From an uncultured cyanobacterium (GTDB taxonomy: Bacteria > Cyanobacteriota > Cyanobacteriia > PCC-6307 > Cyanobiaceae), in the NCBI GenBank assembly GCA_903917565.1, contig CAIXBB010000001.1, positions 333,379 to 397,378 of the forward strand: DNA of 64,000 nt. Direction: 5' to 3'. This document shows, one piece after another, positions 26,284 to 34,796 of the stretch (its first letter is position 1; each line of letters starts with the position of its first letter). The notes under the pieces are model-generated. The model saw nothing but the letters and a program-made list of their open reading frames with translations. It was not told where the DNA came from and ran no database searches. The position numbers were made by a program, and so were the translations under genes.

Positions 26284-26751
26284 ATGGTCGTCGAGCGCAG
26301 CGTGGCCGAGGTGATGACCAGCCCCGTCCTGAGTGTTACCACCACCACGCCCCTGCAGGAGGCCGTGCAGCTGATGAGCGACCACCACATCAGTGGCCTG
26401 CCGGTGCTCGACGAGCTGGGGGTGCTGGTGGGTGAGCTCAGTGAGCAGGACCTGATGGTGCGCGAAAGCGGCTTCGACGCCGGGCCCTACGTGATGCTGC
26501 TCGATGCCGTCATCTACCTGCGCAACCCCCTCGACTGGGACAAGCAGGTGCACCAGGTGCTGGGCAGCACCGTGGGCGACGTGATGGGCTCCAGACCCCA
26601 CAGCTGCCCGGCCGCCACCAGCCTGCCGCTGGCGGCGCGCCAGCTGCACGATCGCGCCACCCAGCGGCTGTTCGTGCTCGACGACCAGGATGGGCTGGTG
26701 GGGGTGCTCACCCGCGGCGACGTGGTGCGGGCCCTGGCTTCCGCCGGCTGA
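26284..26751 (+). CDS. Two-CBS-domain protein
   Basis: 155 residues made of a CBS (Bateman) pair and nothing else. First repeat: VAEVMTSPVLSVTTTTPL to ISGLPVLDELGVLVGELS. Second: VGDVMGSRPHSCPAAT to RLFVLDDQDGLVGVLTRGD. Such stand-alone pairs bind adenosine nucleotides and often act as regulators. The insert between the repeats (YVMLLDAVIYLRNPLDW) is typical of plant CBSX-like and cyanobacterial proteins. The ATG lies 21 bases from the likely pgsA start on the opposite strand, so the two genes share a very small divergent promoter. Confidence 0.88.
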   Translation: MVVERSVAEVMTSPVLSVTTTTPLQEAVQLMSDHHISGLPVLDELGVLVGELSEQDLMVRESGFDAGPYVMLLDAVIYLRNPLDWDKQVHQVLGSTVGDVMGSRPHSCPAATSLPLAARQLHDRATQRLFVLDDQDGLVGVLTRGDVVRALASAG

Positions 26752-26760
26752 GCGTGCAAT

Positions 26761-27513
26761 TCAGGCGGCCCCCCTCTGGGCTCTTGGGAGCTTTGGGGAA
26801 GGGTTCCAGGGGATGATGGCGCCCTCGGCCACAAGCCAGAGCGCCTCCCCCGGTGGGCAGGGGTGGCCTCCCGTCAAGGCGCCGAAGGACGGCAGCACCA
26901 GTTGTTCCAGCGCCTTGTCGTAGGCGAAGCAGGGCAACCGCAGCCGGTCGGCGCCACGGCCCACCAGGGCCACCGGATGGCGATGGCCGCAGACATTCAG
27001 CCTGCCTGCTCTGGGCTCCGGGGCATGGCTCAGCCACAGGGGGCCCATGGCCAGGGAGGGCTCCTGGACGAGCCCCTCCAGCCAGCTGCCCCGCTCGTGA
27101 TTGCCGCCGACCAGCCTCAGGGGACAGCCCAGCAGGGAGGGCAGGGCCGCCAGTTTCTGGCGCAGTTCCTCGGTGAGCCCGAGGCGGCTGTGGATCAGGT
27201 CGCCGAGCACCACCACCTGGCGGGGCTGGAGCCGGTGGGCCACCGCCAGCAGAGCATTGAGCGTGGCGGCATCACCGTCGCTGGGCAACGGGATGCCCTG
27301 GCACTGAAAGGATTCCGCCTTGCCGAGGTGCAGGTCGGCCAGCAGCAGCAGCCGCTGCTCCGGATCCCATACGGCTTTCTCGGCCCGCAGCTCCAGGCGG
27401 TGGCCCCGCCAGGGGAAGGCAGCGGCGGCAGGAGCGTTCACGCCGGCGGCTTCGGGGCGCCGTAGAGGGTGACGGACATGGCGCGATCGAAGGGCGAACT
27501 GGAACCCTGGCAT
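26761..27513 (-). CDS. Metallophosphoesterase, PdeM-like (ligase-associated DNA damage response type)
   Basis: About 250 residues from ATG 27513; GTG at 27441 is an alternative and gives a more family-like N-terminus. Calcineurin-type motifs in order: LLLADLHLGKAESF (D-x-H), VVVLGDLIHSR (GD), VGGNHERGSW (GNH), and LNVCGHRHPVALVGRG (GHxH). The length and the LGKAESF segment match PdeM, a phosphoesterase associated in other bacteria with a DNA ligase-helicase set. No ligase or helicase gene adjoins here. Its start faces the AAA/iron-sulfur fusion gene, and its stop is convergent with the CBS gene, 9 bases apart. Confidence 0.85.
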   Translation of the reverse strand: MPGFQFALRSRHVRHPLRRPEAAGVNAPAAAAFPWRGHRLELRAEKAVWDPEQRLLLLADLHLGKAESFQCQGIPLPSDGDAATLNALLAVAHRLQPRQVVVLGDLIHSRLGLTEELRQKLAALPSLLGCPLRLVGGNHERGSWLEGLVQEPSLAMGPLWLSHAPEPRAGRLNVCGHRHPVALVGRGADRLRLPCFAYDKALEQLVLPSFGALTGGHPCPPGEALWLVAEGAIIPWNPSPKLPRAQRGAA

Positions 27514-27551
27514 TCTCTCCGCCCAGACTCTCTTCAGCGAGGCGCTCCCCG

Positions 27552-29687
27552 ATGACGTCCACCCAGCCGGATGCGGCAGCGAACGCCAGGGCCTGCCTGC
27601 TGCGGTTGGCGCCCTTCCTGCTGGGCCGGGCACGGCGTGGGGTCGTCGGCAGCAGCCGCTACGCCCAGAAGCTGCGGGAGGCGATCCGCGACGCCGCCGC
27701 CGATGTCGCAGCCGGGCCCGTTCTGATCAGCGGCGAACCGGGTCTGGAGAAGGACAACGTGGCAGCCCTGATCCATTTCGGATCGGCGGCCCGCAAGCAG
27801 CTGCTGGTGCAGCTCAACTGCGCCCTGCTGCGGGCCGATGGGGCCGAGCTGTTCGCGGCCGGGGCCGAAGGCGTGGCCCTGATCGACTGCCTCGGCGCCG
27901 GCGGCCTGCTGCTCGATCAGATCGATCAAGCCGATCCCCAGCTGCGGCGGACCCTGCTGGAGCTGGCGCGCAGCGGTCGCTGGATCTCGCCCGAGGACGG
28001 CCGGGAGCATCACTTCCCTGGACGGGTGTTCCTCACAGCTGAAGCCACGACTCCCGACTTCGATGCCTGCTGCTCCCACATCCGGGTGCCGCCCCTGCGG
28101 GTGCGGCGTCAGGACCTGGGCGAATGGTTGCGCTATGGGGTGCGCCAGAAGGCCCGCAGCCTGGGCTGGGCCACGCCCCCCACGGTGAGTGAGGGGCTGG
28201 TCAAGCGGCTCCAGATCCACGACTTCCCGGGCAACATCCGCGAGCTCAACCTGGTGATCGAGCGGGCCCTGCGCCAGTGCGCTCCCGGCCATCCCGCCGT
28301 CCTGCCCGATGAGGTCTTCTGGACCGGGCGTCGCTCCCAGCGGGCCCGTTTCGATCTCTGGCGCTGGAAGCCCCAGCTGCGGGACGCGATGCGTTCGCCG
28401 CGGCTCTGGAACGGCCTGCTGTTCGGCGTCGTGAGCTGGGTGTTCGTGCTGGTGAACCTCTGGCTCTGGTTCGGTCCCCAGGATCGGGATCACAACGGGG
28501 CCCTGAACCTGTTCTGGGCCTGGTGGTGGCCGCTGATCCTGCTGACGTACCCGGTTGTGGGCCGGCTGTGGTGCTCGTTCTGCCCCTTCATGGTCTGGGG
28601 GGAGATCACCCAGCGGCTGGCGAGGGCGCTGGGCTGGCAGCCGGCGCGCTGGCCGCGGGGCGAAAGCGACGACTGGGCGGCGCCGCTGCTGGCGGCCGGC
28701 TTCGCGGCGATCCTGCTCTGGGAGGCGGTGTGGGATCTGGAGAACACCGCCTGGCTGAGCAGCTGCCTGCTGCTGCTGATCACCCTTGGTGCCGTGATCG
28801 GTTCGCTGCGTTTCGAGAAGCGCTTCTGGTGCCGCTATCTGTGCCCGGTGGGGGGGATGAACGCCCTGTTCGCCAAGCTGTCAATCAGCGAGCTGCGGGC
28901 CCAGGCGGGCACCTGCAGCGGCAGCTGCACCAGCTACGCCTGCTTCAAGGGAGGCCCCGCCGAAGGGGAGGGCATGGAAACCGAAGGCTGTCCGCTGGGC
29001 ACCCATCCGGCCTACCTGGCCGACAACCGCAATTGCGTGCTGTGCCTCACCTGCGCCCAGGCCTGTCCGCACCGTTCCGTGCAGCTGCGGTTGCGGCCGC
29101 CCGCCGCCGATCTGCAACGCGACATGGAGCCTCCGGCCGGCGAGGCAGGCCTGATCCTGGTGCTGGCCGGTGGGGTGTGTCTGCATCATTGGCGGAGGCT
29201 GCTTGGCAGCGTGGCCCTGGCGCCGCAAAGCCTGGCCGAAGGCCCCTTGCTGCCGCGGCTGGCCTTCGCGGCCCTGGCCCTGGCCCTTCCGGCGGGGGCC
29301 TTCCTGCTGGTGCGCCACCAGCGGGGCTGGGGACGCCGCCCGGAGGTCGCCGCCTCGCGGCTGCGGCTTTCCCTCTACGCCCTGCTGCCGCTGCTGTGGG
29401 CCCTGATGCTGGCCGACCATCTGCCCCTGGGCATGGCGGAGGCGGGGCTGGTGCTGCCGGTCAGCGCCAGCCCATGGTGGCCCCAGCTGACCTCCCGCTT
29501 GCCCGGCTGGAGCGCCGACCGGCACGTGATCGCCTTCTGCCAGAGCCTGGTGGTGGCAGTGGGTGTGGCGGGTTCTGTGGTGCTGCTGCGGCGACTGCTG
29601 CAGCCCCTGCGCTGGGGCTGGCTGGCCCTGGGGTGGCTGGCGCTGGGGCTTGGGGCCGGTGGCCGCTGGCTGGTGGTGGCGGGCTAA
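27552..29687 (+). CDS. Fusion of a degenerate sigma-54-activator-like AAA domain with a NapH/NosR-type 4Fe-4S membrane protein
   Basis: 711 residues. Residues 1-270 look like the AAA+ domain of sigma-54 activators, but the Walker A region reads GEPGLEKDN (61-69) instead of GxxGTGKE, and the Walker B region reads GGLLLDQI (117-124) with Gln replacing the catalytic Glu; the GAFTGA loop is absent. FPGNIRELNLVIERAL follows. From about 280 there are several membrane spans and NapH-like cysteine motifs: CSFCPFMVWGE, CRYLCPVGG, then a ferredoxin-like CVLCLTCAQACP and further cysteines (TCSGSCTSYAC). The C-terminal 170 residues are mostly hydrophobic. Cyanobacteria lack sigma-54, so this is not a classical activator; a redox-sensing or electron-transfer role is plausible. 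The stop overlaps the next gene tail-to-tail by four bases. Confidence 0.8.
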   Translation: MTSTQPDAAANARACLLRLAPFLLGRARRGVVGSSRYAQKLREAIRDAAADVAAGPVLISGEPGLEKDNVAALIHFGSAARKQLLVQLNCALLRADGAELFAAGAEGVALIDCLGAGGLLLDQIDQADPQLRRTLLELARSGRWISPEDGREHHFPGRVFLTAEATTPDFDACCSHIRVPPLRVRRQDLGEWLRYGVRQKARSLGWATPPTVSEGLVKRLQIHDFPGNIRELNLVIERALRQCAPGHPAVLPDEVFWTGRRSQRARFDLWRWKPQLRDAMRSPRLWNGLLFGVVSWVFVLVNLWLWFGPQDRDHNGALNLFWAWWWPLILLTYPVVGRLWCSFCPFMVWGEITQRLARALGWQPARWPRGESDDWAAPLLAAGFAAILLWEAVWDLENTAWLSSCLLLLITLGAVIGSLRFEKRFWCRYLCPVGGMNALFAKLSISELRAQAGTCSGSCTSYACFKGGPAEGEGMETEGCPLGTHPAYLADNRNCVLCLTCAQACPHRSVQLRLRPPAADLQRDMEPPAGEAGLILVLAGGVCLHHWRRLLGSVALAPQSLAEGPLLPRLAFAALALALPAGAFLLVRHQRGWGRRPEVAASRLRLSLYALLPLLWALMLADHLPLGMAEAGLVLPVSASPWWPQLTSRLPGWSADRHVIAFCQSLVVAVGVAGSVVLLRRLLQPLRWGWLALGWLALGLGAGGRWLVVAG

Positions 29688-30328
29688 CGACCGCCGCAGA
29701 CCCGCTGCAGGTCGCTCTCGCTGTAGAGCTCCACGGGGGCCTCGGCGGGGCTTTCCTGCAGCCGTAGCTGTTTGGTGAGGTAGTGGGCGGCGCCGAGGCT
29801 GTTCCCCAGCACCAGGCGTGCGGCGCCGTGGCTGCCGCGCCAGGCATTGCAGGTGGCGAGGGTGTCGAGGGCCAGGGAGGGCGAGGGGAGAGCACCGGCC
29901 AACAGCGCAGCCTCGCCCAGGAACACCATCACGGCCAGGCCCATCCGGCTGCGGCGCACGGCGGCTCCAGGCGCCGGACCCCTCCAGCACCCATCGGCAA
30001 TGACGGACACATGGCGCACCTGGTGCGGCCGGCCCAGATACACCCAGGCGCGGCGGCCATCGGCCAATGGCAGGGGCTGGCGGTCGTAGAGGCGGGGATA
30101 GCCCTCCAGCCGATCGAGGCGGGCCAGGCCGGCGGCATCCACGGCATACACCTCGCCTCGCACCAACCCCTCGCCGGGCACGGCCATCGGGAAGGGCCCC
30201 AGGTCGTGGAGCACCACGTCCGGCAGTGCCGCCTCCCCCTGAAAGGGCGCATCGATGAGCCAGTGGTGGTTGCCATGACCACGCATGAGTGTGCCGTAAA
30301 CGAAAACCAGCTCAGGAGTCCTGTTCAC
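29684..30328 (-). CDS. Gamma-glutamylcyclotransferase (AIG2-like) fused to a small secreted-protein-like domain
   Basis: 214 residues from GTG 30328. Residues 1-115 form the GGCT fold: VFVYGTLMRGHGNH with the YGTL motif, VRGEVYAVDAAGLARLDRLE, and EGYPRLYDRQPL with the catalytic-type Glu. After the normal domain end the frame continues (RRSRMGLAVMVFLGEAALL) into what looks like a signal peptide and a short cysteine-containing domain (LDTLATCNAWRG, SDLQRVCGGR). That part could be a separate gene starting at ATG 29944, or a true fusion. The promoter region is shared with a small gene on the other strand (30387-30470). Confidence 0.7.
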   Translation of the reverse strand: MNRTPELVFVYGTLMRGHGNHHWLIDAPFQGEAALPDVVLHDLGPFPMAVPGEGLVRGEVYAVDAAGLARLDRLEGYPRLYDRQPLPLADGRRAWVYLGRPHQVRHVSVIADGCWRGPAPGAAVRRSRMGLAVMVFLGEAALLAGALPSPSLALDTLATCNAWRGSHGAARLVLGNSLGAAHYLTKQLRLQESPAEAPVELYSESDLQRVCGGR

Positions 30329-30386
30329 GGCTCGGACCTGGGGCAGGGGCCAGTGGCCATAATGCGACGGTTGTGCCGAGAATTCC

Positions 30387-30470
30387 ATGACCATCGCCTT
30401 GCTCGCGGCCCTGCTGGGTTCCTTGGTGTTCATGGGCTGGATTGTCAAGCGGCTGGAGAAGGCCTCCTGA
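30387..30470 (+). CDS. 27-residue single-span membrane protein
   Basis: Starts MTIALLAALLGSLVFMGW and ends VKRLEKAS, one transmembrane helix with a basic C-terminal end. The shape is like small subunits of photosynthetic complexes (for example PetL, PsaM or NDH-1 small subunits), but I cannot match it to a specific one. The ATG is 117 bases before the esterase ATG. It is very short, so coding status rests on the membrane pattern alone. Confidence 0.5.
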   Translation: MTIALLAALLGSLVFMGWIVKRLEKAS

Positions 30471-30501
30471 GCAAGACAAAGCCCGCCAAGGGGAATCAGC
30501 G

Positions 30502-31440
30502 ATGGGGAGACGCCGCTGGATCGTGATCGGCCTCGGGGGGGCCGGATTGGTTCTGGCCTCCGGTCTCATGGCCGGCTGGTGGTACACCTTCGTCGAGGGG
30601 GCTCCCCAGCTGGATGCGGCGGCGATTCCCGTCAGCCAGGATCTCCGCTTTCAGTTGGAGAGCTTCCCCAGTGCCGCCATGGGCGAGCGCCGCAGCTACG
30701 GCGTGATCCTGCCGCCTGGCTACGAACGCGAGCCCCAGAGGCGCTATCCGGTGGTCGTGTTGCTGCATGGGGGCCATGACGACGGCCGAGCCTTCTTCGA
30801 CAAATACGCCATCACCGCGACCCTCGATCAGCTGTACCGCAGCGGGAAACTGGCGCCAAGCCTGATCATCACCCCCGACGGCAACGACGCGCGGGGGTCC
30901 AGCCCCCTGTTCGATCCGGACTACTTCGACGGCCCCCATGGCCGGGTGGGCACCCTGATCGGTGTGGAACTGGTGGCGGAGGTGAAGCGGCGCTACCGGG
31001 TGCGGCCGGAGCCAGGGCAGTGGGCCCTGGGGGGCTTCTCCTCCGGCGGCTGGGGGGCCCTCAACATCGGCCTGCGCCATCCCGAGTCCTTCCACACCCT
31101 GTTCAGCCACGACGGCTACTTCGTCGATGCCAGCGGTCCGGCGAACAGCCCGGAGCAGTTCATCGGCAGCCTGCCGAAGCAAGAGCTGGCCCCACTTCGC
31201 ATCTACCTCGACGTGGGCAAGAACGATCCCACCTTCCTGCGTTCCACGCAACAGTTCCATGCCACGCTCGATCGGCTCGGCGTCCGCAACAGCCTGCACG
31301 TCTTCCCCGGCGGCCATGGGCTGAGCGGCGCCGATGTCGGCTGGAACTACATCCGCAAGCACCTGCGCGATTCCCTCACCTTCGTCGGCCGCAGCTTCGC
31401 CGCCAACGATCGGGCGCTTCCCCCCGGGAGCCGGCCATGA
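30502..31440 (+). CDS. Membrane-anchored esterase (esterase D / PF00756 type)
   Basis: 312 residues. An N-terminal span (WIVIGLGGAGLVLASGLMAG) anchors or exports the protein. The alpha/beta hydrolase core has YPVVVLLHGGHDDGR (oxyanion region), the nucleophile in LGGFSSGGWGALN, a probable acid in YLDVGKNDPTF and the catalytic His in FPGGHGLSG. The family includes antigen 85-type mycolyltransferases and enterochelin esterases, so a lipid or polymer ester substrate is possible. The last codons overlap the start of the MprF-like gene (ATGA), pointing to joint action on a lipid or envelope component. Confidence 0.85.
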   Translation: MGRRRWIVIGLGGAGLVLASGLMAGWWYTFVEGAPQLDAAAIPVSQDLRFQLESFPSAAMGERRSYGVILPPGYEREPQRRYPVVVLLHGGHDDGRAFFDKYAITATLDQLYRSGKLAPSLIITPDGNDARGSSPLFDPDYFDGPHGRVGTLIGVELVAEVKRRYRVRPEPGQWALGGFSSGGWGALNIGLRHPESFHTLFSHDGYFVDASGPANSPEQFIGSLPKQELAPLRIYLDVGKNDPTFLRSTQQFHATLDRLGVRNSLHVFPGGHGLSGADVGWNYIRKHLRDSLTFVGRSFAANDRALPPGSRP

Positions 31441-33122
31441 AGGGGATTCCCAGGGCCCTGCAGGGTCGTCGGGGGCGCCTTGCCCTGCGTCTGGTCAGCC
31501 TGCTGACGGCCGCGGTGGGGCTGATCGATCTGCTGGCGGCGGTGACGCCGGGGCTGCCCGAGCGGGTCGCCCTGCTGGAGGACCTGTTCCCCCTGGAGGT
31601 GCGGGTGGGGGCCCGGCTGTTCGGTGCCCTGGCCAGCTTTCTGCTGTTCACCCTTGCCTTCCACCTGCTGCGCCGCAAACGCCAGGCCTGGCTGCTCACC
31701 TGCCTGCTGCTGTGCGCCTCGATCGTCTCCCACCTGCTCACCGGGCTGAACGTGGAGGAGAGCCTGGCCAGTGGAGCCCTGCTGCTGCTGCTGCTCTGGA
31801 TGCGGCCCCTGTTCACCGCCGGCTCCGACCAGCCCTCGGTGGTGCAGGGGGTGCGGGTGCTGGGACTGGCGGTGCTGTTCACCCTGGCCTACGGCACCAT
31901 CGGCTTCTACCTGCTCGATCGCCACTACGCGATCAACTTCGACTGGGACCAGGCCCTAGGCCAGACCCTGGCAATGTTCTTCAGCGAGAACGACGCCGGC
32001 CTGGTCCCGATCACGACCCACGGGCGGCGCTTCGCCTGGTCAATCCATCTGATCGGTGCGGTCACCATCGGCTACGCCCTGGTGATGGTGCTGCGCCCGG
32101 TGCTCCAGCCCGCCGGCGCCAGCGAGGCGGAGTGCCGCGAGGCCGCCGTCATCGTCAAGGAGCATGCCCGGTCCTCCCTGGCGGCCTTCACCCTGCTGCC
32201 CGACAAGACCCTCTTCTTCAGCCAATCCCATCGCAGCCTGGTCGCCTTCGGGGTTCGCGGCCGCGGGGCGATCGCCCTGGGGGATCCGGTCGGCCCCGCC
32301 GACGACCGGCGCGAAACGATCGTCGCCTTCCGCGATCACTGCTTCAACAACGACTGGCAGCCGGCGTTCTATCAGACCCTGCCGGACCACCTCGATCTTT
32401 ACCAGGAGCTGGGTTTCCGGACCCTGAAGATCGGCGAAGAGGGGATCGTCGATCTGACCGCCTTCAGCCTCAAGGGCAAGGCTGCCGCTCCGCTGCGCAC
32501 GCCTATCAACAAGCTGCACAAACTTGGTCACCAGGTGGAGTTCCACGGCCCGCCGGTGAGCGATCACCTGATCGAAGAGCTGGAGCCGATCAGCAGCGAA
32601 TGGCTGCTGCGCATGAAGGGGCCTGAAAAGATGTTCTCCCTGGGTTGGTTCAATCGCGACTACCTGCGGAACACGGAGATCGCCCTGATCCGCACTCCCG
32701 AGGGGGCGATCAGCGCCTTCGCCAACCTGCTGGTGGGGGTACGCCCCGGCGAGGTGGTGATCGATCTGATGCGGAGCCGCACCAAGCTGGAGCCCGGCAC
32801 GATGGATGTGCTGTTCACCTCCCTGCTGCTGCACTACCAGGAGGCCGGCTTCGGCAGGTTCAACCTGGGCTTGTCGGCCCTCTCCGGGCTCGGCGACAGC
32901 CAGGAATCACCACGGCTGGAGAAGGCGATGGCCGGCCTGGCGGACCACCTCGACCGGTTCTACGGCTTCCGGGGCCTGCACACCTACAAGGCCAAGTTCA
33001 AACCCCACTGGGAATCCCGCTACCTGGTCTATCCGAGCCTGGCGGCCCTTCCCGATGTGGTGCTGGCCCTGGTGCGCCTGGATGCAGGCGATCGCCTGCT
33101 GGATTACCTCCGTCTGCCCTGA
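31437..33122 (+). CDS. MprF-like phosphatidylglycerol lysyltransferase domain protein
   Basis: 561 residues. Roughly the first 220 are hydrophobic, with about six membrane spans (for example LLLLLLWMRPLF, VLFTLAYGTIGFYLL). The rest is the LPG-synthase C-terminal domain (DUF2156): FTLLPDKTLFFSQSHRSLVAF, AIALGDPVGP, and later VVIDLMRSRTKLEPGTMDVL and FNLGLSALSGLGD, which define the tandem GNAT fold using aminoacyl-tRNA. The full MprF flippase with many more spans is not present. It could aminoacylate a lipid, changing envelope charge. It is translationally coupled to the upstream esterase and overlaps the hydrolase gene tail-to-tail by 19 bases. Confidence 0.88.
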   Translation: MKGIPRALQGRRGRLALRLVSLLTAAVGLIDLLAAVTPGLPERVALLEDLFPLEVRVGARLFGALASFLLFTLAFHLLRRKRQAWLLTCLLLCASIVSHLLTGLNVEESLASGALLLLLLWMRPLFTAGSDQPSVVQGVRVLGLAVLFTLAYGTIGFYLLDRHYAINFDWDQALGQTLAMFFSENDAGLVPITTHGRRFAWSIHLIGAVTIGYALVMVLRPVLQPAGASEAECREAAVIVKEHARSSLAAFTLLPDKTLFFSQSHRSLVAFGVRGRGAIALGDPVGPADDRRETIVAFRDHCFNNDWQPAFYQTLPDHLDLYQELGFRTLKIGEEGIVDLTAFSLKGKAAAPLRTPINKLHKLGHQVEFHGPPVSDHLIEELEPISSEWLLRMKGPEKMFSLGWFNRDYLRNTEIALIRTPEGAISAFANLLVGVRPGEVVIDLMRSRTKLEPGTMDVLFTSLLLHYQEAGFGRFNLGLSALSGLGDSQESPRLEKAMAGLADHLDRFYGFRGLHTYKAKFKPHWESRYLVYPSLAALPDVVLALVRLDAGDRLLDYLRLP

Positions 33123-33940
33123 TCCAGGCCCTCGGCACCGATCCAGTCAGCGATGGCGGCATTCACCACGTCGGCCTGCTCCACCATCAGCAGGTGCCCG
33201 GCCCCGGGAAGGTGTCGGTGGTGGCCCCGCTCGTAGCGCTCCGCCAACGCCTCCCCCATGGCCTGGCTGAACATGGGGTCGCGGCCGCCGCTGAGCACCA
33301 GAGCTGGAACATGGGGCCATGGGGCCGGGGCGGGGCGGCGATGGAAGTCGTAGCCCCAGAAGATCTCCATGGAGCGGTAGGGCTCGGCGGTCATCGGAAT
33401 CGGCGATTCGGCGCAGAAGCGATCCAGCCGCGGGTTGGCGGCAGCGCCCAGCATGCGGCGGTTGAGGGCCTGGGCCGCCGGCAGGCGGAACAGGTGCCGG
33501 CCCGCCGTGCCCATGACGCGCGCCAGGGGCCGCTCCCACCATGGATCCAGCTCGTGGGTGCCACCGGCAATCAGCACCAGCCCCCGCACCGGCCGGCGCC
33601 GGGCCCACTCCAGGGCGAGCGGCACCCCGTAGCTGTGGGCGCACAGGAGGGGTTCCCGGATGGTGAAGCGCTCCAGCAGCCGGGCCAGATCCCGGATGTG
33701 CCGTCCGATGGAATAGCGACGGCTGCTGCTCGACTGGCCGTGGCCGGCGAGGTCGTAGGCCAGCCATTCCCACTGCCGCTCGAGGCAGAACTCCACCTGC
33801 GGACGCCAGTTGAAACGGTTGCCAAGGGCGCCGTGCAGGAACACCAGGTCCGGAGAGCCACCAGGACCATGGGCCACCTGCAGCGTCATCCCCCGACGCA
33901 GCCGGCAACCCTCCCCCTGCAACGGGTCGGAGGAGGCCAT
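33104..33940 (-). CDS. Alpha/beta hydrolase
   Basis: 278 residues. HG motif LVFLHGALGNRFNW, a second strand WLAYDLAGHGQS, the nucleophile elbow LLCAHSYGVPLALE (S-x-S-Y-G variant, AHSYG), the acid region LVLSGGRDPMFSQ and His in LPGAGHLLMVEQ. Substrate unknown. The ATG at 33940 shares a base with the stop of the PhzF gene, so it is coupled to PhzF. The stop lies inside the MprF-like gene on the opposite strand. Confidence 0.88.
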   Translation of the reverse strand: MASSDPLQGEGCRLRRGMTLQVAHGPGGSPDLVFLHGALGNRFNWRPQVEFCLERQWEWLAYDLAGHGQSSSSRRYSIGRHIRDLARLLERFTIREPLLCAHSYGVPLALEWARRRPVRGLVLIAGGTHELDPWWERPLARVMGTAGRHLFRLPAAQALNRRMLGAAANPRLDRFCAESPIPMTAEPYRSMEIFWGYDFHRRPAPAPWPHVPALVLSGGRDPMFSQAMGEALAERYERGHHRHLPGAGHLLMVEQADVVNAAIADWIGAEGLDQGRRR

Positions 33941-34773
33941 CAAAGCGCCAGGGGGCGCACCTGGCCCGCCACCCGGATCGAGCCACCCGGCTGTGCCGGA
34001 ATCTCGGCGGCCAGCAGGGAGCGGCAGCCCATGTCCTCCCCCTGCACCACCGCGATGCTGCCGCCGTGTGGCCAGCCAAGGCCCTGCAGATGGCCCGCCA
34101 GCGCCGCGGTGGCCGAGCCGGTGGCCGGATCCTCGTAGACGCCGCAGGCGGCGGCGGCATTGCGGCTGTGGAACGTCTGGGGCCCTTCCGCCCAGACCAG
34201 CAGGAGCGTCAGCAGCCCCGCCGCCGCCATCAGCCGGGCCCCGTTCTCCATGGCGTAGGCCATGGCGGCCAGGTCCTCCCGGCGGCGCAGGGCCAGCAGG
34301 AGATGGTCGGCGCCACCGTGGACGATGGCCGGTGGCAGGGCCGGATCCAGATCCAACGGCCCATAGCCGAACAGATCCAGGCTGGCAGAGAGAAGGTCCG
34401 GCGCCACGGGGCGCTGGTGGGTAGGGGGCGACTGGAGGGCGGCACTCCAGCGTTCGCCCTGCCGACGGCCCTCCACCGTGATCTCGGCCTGATTCAGCGT
34501 CAGCGGGAAGACCCCATCCCCGAAGCGTTCGGCCAGGGCGGCCCCGAGGGCGACGGTGGCATGGCCGCAGAAGGGCACCTCGGCGGCAGGGGAGAAGTAG
34601 CGCACCCGCCAGCCTTCTCCCTGCGGGGCCGCGAAGACCGTTTCCGAATACCCCACCTCGGCGGCGATCCGCTGCATCTGGGGGGCTTCAGGCAACCGCT
34701 CGCCGATCAGGACCCCAGCGGGATTGCCGCCCTGATCGCCGTCACTGAAAGCCGCCAGTCGCCGCAGGGTCAT
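33940..34773 (-). CDS. PhzF-family isomerase-like protein
   Basis: 277 residues with a diaminopimelate-epimerase-like double fold. Motifs: FSDGDQGGNPAGVLIGE at the start, GYSETVFAAPQ with the catalytic-type Glu, FCGHATVALGAAL, and YEDPATGSATAALAG. Family members isomerise or epimerise small metabolites; real phenazine synthesis is unlikely without other phz genes. It is 23 bases downstream of mgtE and overlaps the following hydrolase gene by one base, so the two probably act in one pathway. Confidence 0.9.
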   Translation of the reverse strand: MTLRRLAAFSDGDQGGNPAGVLIGERLPEAPQMQRIAAEVGYSETVFAAPQGEGWRVRYFSPAAEVPFCGHATVALGAALAERFGDGVFPLTLNQAEITVEGRRQGERWSAALQSPPTHQRPVAPDLLSASLDLFGYGPLDLDPALPPAIVHGGADHLLLALRRREDLAAMAYAMENGARLMAAAGLLTLLLVWAEGPQTFHSRNAAAACGVYEDPATGSATAALAGHLQGLGWPHGGSIAVVQGEDMGCRSLLAAEIPAQPGGSIRVAGQVRPLAL

Positions 34774-34796
34774 GGCAGAGGATGTCGTTGTTCGGC

